Shown piece after piece: positions 13,352 through 17,705 of a stretch of 17,705 bases of DNA (within the stretch, counting starts at the first letter, position 1; each line of letters opens with the position of its first letter). The stretch covers positions 1 to 17,705 of the forward strand of contig DASYEM010000109.1 of assembly GCA_036499025.1 (NCBI GenBank), read 5' to 3'. Below the pieces are notes generated by a model, which was not told where the DNA came from, made no database searches, and worked only from the letters and a program-made list of their open reading frames with translations. A program made the translations under genes and the position numbers. The stretch is from Parvibaculum sp036499025 (GTDB lineage: Bacteria; Pseudomonadota; Alphaproteobacteria; Parvibaculales; Parvibaculaceae).

Positions 13352-14434
13352 ATGGGCTTTACCGATCAATATGCGATCGAACTCGAGGGCAGCCATTGGT
13401 CTGTGCCGCAGGGCTTTGACGCGACGTTCAACTGGACCTACGACCCCGAACGCACCGCGATGATGGGCCTCTATCGCAAGGGCGTCGAGATGCAGTGGGA
13501 CGCCAATACGCGTCTCGACTGGTCCCAGGAACTCGACGAGGACAATCCAGAGCAGTTGCCCGACGAAATGCTGCCGATCAACGGCATGGCGCAGTTCGAG
13601 AAAATGTCGCGCAAGGAGAAGGCCAATGTGCGCAAGCATTTTCAGGCCTGGCAGTTGTCGCAATTCATGCAAGGCGAACAGGGCGCGCTGATCTGCACCG
13701 CGAAGATCGTGACGCAGGTGCCGGACATGGATTCGAAATTCTATGCCTCGACGCAGGTGATCGACGAGGCACGGCACGTCGAGAGCTACAAGCGGCTGCT
13801 GGAAAAATTCAAGATCGTCTATCCGATGACGAAGCCTTTGCAGGATTTGATCGAGCAGACATTGCTCGATAGCCGCTGGGACATGACCTATCTCGGCATG
13901 CAGGTGGTGATCGAGGGGCTGGCGCTGGCGTCTTTCGCGCAAATCCGCGACAACGCGCAGAACCCGCTCGCCGCCGCCGTCAATGCCTATGTGATGCAGG
14001 ACGAGGCGCGGCATGTCGCTTTCGGACGGCTGGCGCTCAGGGATTATTATCCCCATCTCACCGACAAGGAGCGCGACGAGCGCGAGGAATTCCTGCTCGA
14101 GGCGAGCTACCTGATGCGCGACCGTTTCGATGCGGTGGAGGTCTGGAAAAATCTCGGCCTCGATCCGGTGGCTTGCGGCGAGCATATGTATCACTCGGGC
14201 TTCATGACGAAGTTTCGCAACTCGCTCTTCCAGCGCATCGTGCCGATCGTGAAGGATGTCGGGCTCTGGGGTTCGCGCATCCGCAAGGGTTATGACGAGA
14301 TGGGCGTGCTTTCTTATGCCGATCAGGACGTCGACAAGATGCAGTCGGACGATGACAGCATCGCGCGCGAATTCGATGCGCGGCGCAAACATATCGAGCG
14401 CATTGCAGCACGCGCGACAGCTGCCGCCGACTGA
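13352..14434 (+). CDS. Ferritin-like diiron protein (putative diiron oxygenase)
   Basis: A soluble, mostly helical protein of 360 residues with a complete carboxylate-bridged diiron site of the ferritin/R2 type: E109 (MQGEQGALICTAKI), E139 and H142 (IDEARHVESYK), E188 (VVIEGLALASF), and E218 and H221 (QDEARHVAFGR). Thus two EARH motifs each supply E-x-x-H and two further helices supply a Glu. The rest includes a Trp-rich N-terminus (SHWSVPQGFDATFNWTYDP) and a basic C-terminus. I do not recognise a characterised family; the ligand pattern is shared by acyl desaturases, R2-like proteins and AurF-type N-oxygenases, so an oxygen-activating role is inferred and the substrate is unknown. I use the ATG at 13352-13354 because a strong GGGAGGAGG Shine-Dalgarno (13337-13345) lies just ahead; earlier in-frame starts would run across that site and the palindrome. 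A terminator follows the stop. Confidence 0.85.
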   Translation: MGFTDQYAIELEGSHWSVPQGFDATFNWTYDPERTAMMGLYRKGVEMQWDANTRLDWSQELDEDNPEQLPDEMLPINGMAQFEKMSRKEKANVRKHFQAWQLSQFMQGEQGALICTAKIVTQVPDMDSKFYASTQVIDEARHVESYKRLLEKFKIVYPMTKPLQDLIEQTLLDSRWDMTYLGMQVVIEGLALASFAQIRDNAQNPLAAAVNAYVMQDEARHVAFGRLALRDYYPHLTDKERDEREEFLLEASYLMRDRFDAVEVWKNLGLDPVACGEHMYHSGFMTKFRNSLFQRIVPIVKDVGLWGSRIRKGYDEMGVLSYADQDVDKMQSDDDSIAREFDARRKHIERIAARATAAAD

Positions 14435-14476
14435 GTGTTTCAAACAGACAAAAGCCGGATTATGTGTTTGCGTGAG

Positions 14477-14507
14477 CGCCGGAACCGTTGAATTGGTTCC
14501 GGCGTTT
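14477..14507 (+). terminator. Rho-independent terminator of the diiron gene
   Basis: CGCCGGAACC (14477-14486) pairs exactly with GGTTCCGGCG (14495-14504) around an 8-base loop, followed by TTTCCGTTT. It lies 43 bases past the stop of the diiron gene and ahead of the next plus-strand gene, which therefore probably has its own promoter between here and 14570. Confidence 0.75.
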
Positions 14508-14586
14508 CCGTTTCCGCGCCTTGTCTTTTTCCGATCACAGGCGGAGGCGAGACGGCCACGATTTTCCTCTTCGGAGTTTTCCAGAC

Positions 14587-14988
14587 ATGACCATGTTTTT
14601 TGCAAAGGGCCGTCCGCTCGTCGCGGCGCTGGCCCTTGCGGCGATGACCCTGACCTCGGCGAGCGCCTTTGCCGCGCAGCCTGCCCGTCACGATGATCAC
14701 CGGCAGGCGGGGCCGAGCCATGAGCGGCCCGAATTCAGCCCGAATGAATCGCGTTCGGTGCGCGACTATTACCGCAGCCACAAGTGGGATGCGAAGCCGC
14801 TGCCGCATGGCAAGTACTACACGGTCGGGCGCAAGGTGCCTGCGTCCTATCGCCGTCCGCTGCCGCCGGATTTGCGCCGCAACTTCCCGCAGCGTCCCGG
14901 CTATGAGCCTTATATCGTCGGCGACAATGTGGTGCTGATCGCGGTGGCGACCGGCGTCATCGTCGATATTCTGAGCCAGGTTCACTGA
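14587..14988 (+). CDS. Small exported RcnB-like protein
   Basis: A 133-residue secreted protein. The N-terminus MTMFFAKGRPLVAALALAAM is a signal peptide, cut probably after SAFA (about residue 29). The mature part begins with a charged, His-rich stretch (ARHDDHRQAGPSHERPEF), then DYYRSHKWDAKPLPHGKYY, RRPLPPDLRRNFPQRPGYE, and a C-terminal YIVGDNVVLIAVATGVIVDIL. The order of a basic Y-rich segment, a Pro-Pro turn and an ending GDxVVLI..ATGVIVDIL resembles the RcnB/CigR-like family of periplasmic proteins, one member of which affects nickel and cobalt efflux. The His-rich start would suit metal binding but a metal role is not shown. The ATG at 14587 is chosen because GGAG (14573-14576) lies ten bases upstream and it gives a clean signal peptide; an ATG two codons later is possible. 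A bidirectional terminator follows five bases after the stop. Confidence 0.7.
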   Translation: MTMFFAKGRPLVAALALAAMTLTSASAFAAQPARHDDHRQAGPSHERPEFSPNESRSVRDYYRSHKWDAKPLPHGKYYTVGRKVPASYRRPLPPDLRRNFPQRPGYEPYIVGDNVVLIAVATGVIVDILSQVH

Positions 14989-14992
14989 AGAA

Positions 14993-15025
14993 AAAGCCGC
15001 CGCCGGGATGCCCGGCGGCGGCTTT
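14993..15025. terminator. Bidirectional terminator between the RcnB-like gene and the BVMO gene
   Basis: A perfect 15-base stem, AAAGCCGCCGCCGGG (14993-15007) with CCCGGCGGCGGCTTT (15011-15025), around a 3-base loop. Minus-strand transcripts of the monooxygenase gene leave it through TTTTTCT; plus-strand transcripts leave through the TTT of the stem. It serves both convergent genes. Confidence 0.88.
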
Positions 15026-15062
15026 CATTCGTCTCGATTGTTTTGCAGGCGAGCAATTCACC

Positions 15063-16895
15063 TCAGCGAAAAGCGAGCCCTTCAAAGGCGCCGGAGCTGC
15101 GCCAGCCTTGAAGATATTTGAAATAGGCCGTCGCGCCTGCCGGATAGCCGACATTGTATTTGGCGGCGGGGCCTGCCGTCTGGCCTTCGTTGTTGTAGTA
15201 GCCGGGCGTGCAATCGGGCGAGCCGATCATGCGGCCGACGCCGGTGAGAAGCAGCGCCACCCATTCGTCCTGCGCTTCCTTCGTCACCTCGATTTCCTTC
15301 GCTCCCTGTTTTTGCGCGTGGGAGATGATGGCGGCGATGGTCGCACCGGATTCGGTGAGGTTGTGGGGCACATTGGAGATGAGGTTCGCGCCTTGCGTCG
15401 GTTGAACGAAGAAGGCGTTGGGGAAGCCATGCACATGCGTGCCGTGCTTGGAGCGCATGCCGTCCGCCCAGGCATCTGACAGTTTCAGCCCGTCGCGGCC
15501 CGTGAGGTCGAAACCGGCGCGGCGCTTGTATTCGGTGCCGACTTCAAAGCCCGACGCATAGATGATGCAATCGACTTCATATTCGACGCCACCGACGACC
15601 AGGCCTTTTTCGGTGATCTTTTCGACGCCCTTGCCATCCGTGTCGATGAGCTGCGTGCCGGGCGTGTTGAAGGCTTGCAGATAGGCGTCATGGAAGCAGG
15701 GGCGCTTGCAGAGCTGGCGATACCAGGCCTTGAGGTTCTGCGCCGTCTCGGTGTCTTTGACGATTGAATCCACGCGGGCGCGAATTTCTTCCATCTTCTC
15801 GAAGTCGGAATCTTCAAAAGCCGCCATCATGTTGGCGGGCGTCATCTTGTCGCGTGGCAGTTCCATGATTTTGGAGCGGATGCGGCGCGAGAGATCGGTC
15901 CAGCCATCCATCACCAGATCTTCTTCCGCCAGATCGCCGCCCTGATTGGCTGTGAAATTTTCCAGCCAGCGCTTCTGCCAGCCGGGGGTCGCGATCCCGG
16001 CGAACCATTCGGGATCGAGCGGCTTGTTGGCGCGCACGTCGACGGATGAGGGCGTGCGCTGGATCACGTAGAGCGCCTTGCAGGCTTTGGCCAGATGCGG
16101 CACGGCCTGAACCGAGGTCGCGCCGGTGCCGATGATGGCGACGCGCTTGTCTTTAAGCTTTTCCATCAGCGCGCCCTTGGGATCGCCGCCCGTATAGTCG
16201 TAGTCCCAACGGCTGGTGTGGAAGGAATGGCCCTTGAAGGACTGGATGCCCGGGATGCCGGGCAGTTTGGGGACGTGCAGGGGGCCGGTGCCCATGCCGA
16301 TGTAATCGGCGGTGAAGCGGTCGCCGCGATTGGTTTCGATCACCCAGCGCTTGTGCTCATCGTCCCATGTCAGGTTTTCAACCTCGGTGTGGAAGAGGGC
16401 GTTTTCATAAAGCCCGTATTGTTTGCCGATGCGCTGGCACTGGCTGAGAATTTCCGGCGCATGGGCGTATTTCTCGCTCGGCATGTGGCCGGTTTCTTCG
16501 AGCAGCGGCATGTAGATCATCGAAGCCGTGTCGCATTGCGCGCCGGGATAGCGGTTCCAGTACCAGGTGCCGCCGAAATCGCCGCCCTTCTCCATGATGC
16601 GGACATCGGCGATGCCCGCTTCGACAAGCCGCGCGCCGGTGACGAGACCGGCAAAGCCGCCGCCGACAAAGGCGAAAGTCACGTGATCCGTTTTCGGATC
16701 GCGCTCGACGCGCGGCGTATAGGGATCGTCGAGGTAATGGGCGAGCTGGCCCTTGATCTGGAGATATTGCTCGTTGCCATCGGCGCGCAGGCGCTTGTCA
16801 CGCTCGGCGCGGTAGCGGGCGAGCAGGGCCTGTTTGTCGATAGGGCCGCTTTTGGATGCTTGAGTCTGGGACTGCGGGCTCTCGGTCATCGTCAT
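15063..16895 (-). CDS. Type I Baeyer-Villiger monooxygenase (FAD/NADPH)
   Basis: Inserts one oxygen atom next to a carbonyl group, turning ketones into esters or lactones with FAD, NADPH and O2. The 610 residues contain the BVMO fingerprint FKGHSFHTSRWD (F220, G222, H226, W230, D231). A first nucleotide-binding loop is VGGGFAG (77-83), a second is GTGATS (256-261), and the FAD segment GGTWYWNRYPGAQCDTAS is characteristic. An N-terminal extension of about 70 residues (YRAERDKRLRADGNEQYLQI) places it with the larger BVMOs that act on cyclic or long-chain ketones; the exact substrate is unknown. I start at the ATG at 16893-16895 because GGAAG lies about six bases ahead on the minus strand. The in-frame stretch back to 17120 would run into the neighbouring P450 gene. 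It is divergent from the CYP153-type gene, with a shared 202-base control region, and ends at the bidirectional terminator. Confidence 0.93.
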   Translation of the reverse strand: MTMTESPQSQTQASKSGPIDKQALLARYRAERDKRLRADGNEQYLQIKGQLAHYLDDPYTPRVERDPKTDHVTFAFVGGGFAGLVTGARLVEAGIADVRIMEKGGDFGGTWYWNRYPGAQCDTASMIYMPLLEETGHMPSEKYAHAPEILSQCQRIGKQYGLYENALFHTEVENLTWDDEHKRWVIETNRGDRFTADYIGMGTGPLHVPKLPGIPGIQSFKGHSFHTSRWDYDYTGGDPKGALMEKLKDKRVAIIGTGATSVQAVPHLAKACKALYVIQRTPSSVDVRANKPLDPEWFAGIATPGWQKRWLENFTANQGGDLAEEDLVMDGWTDLSRRIRSKIMELPRDKMTPANMMAAFEDSDFEKMEEIRARVDSIVKDTETAQNLKAWYRQLCKRPCFHDAYLQAFNTPGTQLIDTDGKGVEKITEKGLVVGGVEYEVDCIIYASGFEVGTEYKRRAGFDLTGRDGLKLSDAWADGMRSKHGTHVHGFPNAFFVQPTQGANLISNVPHNLTESGATIAAIISHAQKQGAKEIEVTKEAQDEWVALLLTGVGRMIGSPDCTPGYYNNEGQTAGPAAKYNVGYPAGATAYFKYLQGWRSSGAFEGLAFR

Positions 16896-17097
16896 CGGGC
16901 GCTTCCAATCTGATAATTTGTCAGTTTGTTTTTTTCCATTCTCCTGATCCTGAGGCGCTTTGCAACGGAAACTATGAGGGGTGGAGAAATCCGCGGAAAT
17001 CCGGGGCGGAATGCCGCCCGCTCTGGCCAAGCGCCGCGCTGCGGCGTTAGAGTCGCGCGGCGATGACGAGGCGTCATTTGACGACGGGAGAGTTTCG
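16896..17097. promoter_or_regulatory. Divergent control region between the BVMO and P450 genes
   Basis: This spacer should carry promoters for both genes. I see an inverted repeat ATGACG-AGG-CGTCAT (17063-17077) just before the P450 Shine-Dalgarno, a direct repeat GAAATCCG (16986-16993 and 16996-17003, period 10), a 6-base hairpin CGCCGC/GCGGCG (17032-17046), and an imperfect dyad TGATAATTTGTCA (16911-16923) close to the BVMO start. No good -35/-10 pair stands out; TTGCAA (minus strand near 16960-16965) is the best -35 guess. Confidence 0.4.
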
Positions 17098-17705
17098 ATG
17101 ACGGATAAAAATCCAAGCACGCGGCAGGATTATACGCGCAGCAATGCCGAGATGGCGGCGCAGTGGAAGATCGACGTCAACCGCGATCCCTATGACATCC
17201 CGCTTGCCGAACTCGATCCCGGACATGACGATCTTTTTGCCGCCAACAAGATGCTTCCCTATTTCGAGCGTCTGCGCGCCGAAGATCCGGTGCATCTGTC
17301 CGAGGGCGGGCCTTATGGCCGCTATTGGTCGATCACGAAATACGAAGACATCATGGCGGTGGACACCAACCACAAAGTTTTCTCGTCGGATATTCGCAAT
17401 GGCGGCATAAGGCTCGGCGGGCAGCGTCTTGAAAGCGAGCCTGATCCGCTGACGCATCTGCCCATGTTCATCATGGAAGACCAGCCCAAGCATGACGAGC
17501 AGCGCAAGGCCGTGCAGCCCATGTTCCAGCCGCAAAACCTGATGGATCTCGAACCGCTGATCCGCGAGCGCGCGGGGATCATTCTGGATGAGCTGCCGCG
17601 CGGCAAGGAGATCAACTGGGTGCGCGAGGTTTCCGTCGAACTGACGGGACGGACGCTGGCGACGCTGTTCGATGTGCCGCAGGAAGACCGGCACAAGCTG
17701 ATCCA
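17098..17705 (+). CDS. CYP153-type cytochrome P450 (alkane hydroxylase), 3' end outside the window
   Basis: The first 202 residues of a cytochrome P450, cut by the window end. The order DPYDIPLAELDPGHDDLF, LPYFERLRAEDPVHLSEGGP, YWSITKYEDIMAVDTNHKVFSS, then LPMFIMEDQPKHDEQRKAVQ and PQNLMDLEPLIRERAG matches the N-terminal half of CYP153A enzymes, soluble P450s that hydroxylate the terminal carbon of medium-chain alkanes. PKHDEQRK is the helix C region that contacts heme propionates; here MEDQPKHD stands where I recall MDPPKHD in typical CYP153. The heme-Cys loop and I-helix lie beyond the window, so heme ligation cannot be checked. The ATG at 17098-17100 has GGGAG (17086-17090) seven bases ahead. 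Ferredoxin and reductase partners would be expected downstream, as in known CYP153 operons. Confidence 0.88.
   Translation, partial: MTDKNPSTRQDYTRSNAEMAAQWKIDVNRDPYDIPLAELDPGHDDLFAANKMLPYFERLRAEDPVHLSEGGPYGRYWSITKYEDIMAVDTNHKVFSSDIRNGGIRLGGQRLESEPDPLTHLPMFIMEDQPKHDEQRKAVQPMFQPQNLMDLEPLIRERAGIILDELPRGKEINWVREVSVELTGRTLATLFDVPQEDRHKLI

Noticed and set aside
13322..14605. Minus-strand frame of 427 codons across the diiron gene
   Set aside because: The plus strand encodes a protein with all six diiron ligands and a strong Shine-Dalgarno; the minus frame gives His/Arg-rich sequence without motifs and also reads through the terminator.
16896..17120. N-terminal extension of the BVMO frame up to 17120
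   Set aside because: It would overlap the P450 start, has no homology to BVMO proteins, and the ATG at 16895 has its own Shine-Dalgarno.
1..17705. CRISPR arrays, tRNA or rRNA genes, insertion sequences, and toxin-antitoxin or phage-defence genes
   Set aside because: I looked on both strands and found no spaced repeats, tRNA-like cloverleafs, transposase motifs or recognisable defence domains.

Overview
The window looks like chromosomal DNA of a GC-rich alphaproteobacterium that can metabolise hydrocarbons or other lipophilic compounds. Several gene types point there: an ethylmalonyl-CoA pathway pair (ccr and mcd), a twin-helix HIG1 protein, PAS_5-family proteins, a CYP153-type P450 and a large Baeyer-Villiger monooxygenase. 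A Parvibaculum-like or related lineage is my inference from memory of gene content; it was not tested. No tRNA, rRNA, CRISPR array, insertion sequence or phage gene was found. No stretch longer than about 220 bases lacks a gene.

Layout. Positions 2-547 (+) hold the end of a visibly AT-richer MtlR-like gene. From 612 to 13130 every gene is on the minus strand. Reading from low to high coordinate these are: a SAM methyltransferase (612-1439); three tandem paralogous PAS-domain proteins (1507-3204); 3-hydroxyacyl-CoA dehydrogenase (3339-4214); the electron-transfer flavoprotein pair etfB-etfA (4357-6044) with its own promoter and terminator; a tightly packed group of haloalkane dehalogenase, cytochrome b561 and PduO-type cobalamin adenosyltransferase (6259-8282); rpiB (8373-8807); a PagL-like outer-membrane protein (8893-9441); a HIG1 protein (9640-9831); mcd (9929-11623); and ccr (11841-13130). 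Divergent from ccr lie a ferritin-like diiron protein (13352-14434) and a small exported RcnB-like protein (14587-14988). A bidirectional terminator separates these from a convergent Baeyer-Villiger monooxygenase (15063-16895), which is divergent from a CYP153 P450 cut by the window end (17098-17705).

How the genes fit together. Ccr carboxylates and reduces crotonyl-CoA to ethylmalonyl-CoA. Mcd oxidises methylsuccinyl-CoA to mesaconyl-CoA and, as an acyl-CoA dehydrogenase, passes electrons to ETF (EtfAB). The coenzyme-B12-dependent mutase step between them needs adenosylcobalamin, which the PduO-type enzyme makes. The hydroxyacyl-CoA dehydrogenase links acetoacetyl-CoA and 3-hydroxybutyryl-CoA upstream of crotonyl-CoA. 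The window thus holds a good part of an acetyl-CoA assimilation module, although the mutase, epimerase and lyase are not here. Around it are activation enzymes for hydrophobic substrates: CYP153 (terminal alkane hydroxylation), the BVMO (ketone to ester) and the dehalogenase (haloalkane to alcohol). Products of such steps would eventually be degraded to acetyl-CoA.

Nothing here is a clearly new defence or mobile system. The most unusual points are the tandem PAS triplet, the dehalogenase-b561-adenosyltransferase operon, the palindrome-rich ccr/diiron divergent promoter region, and the uncharacterised diiron protein with a full set of metal ligands.
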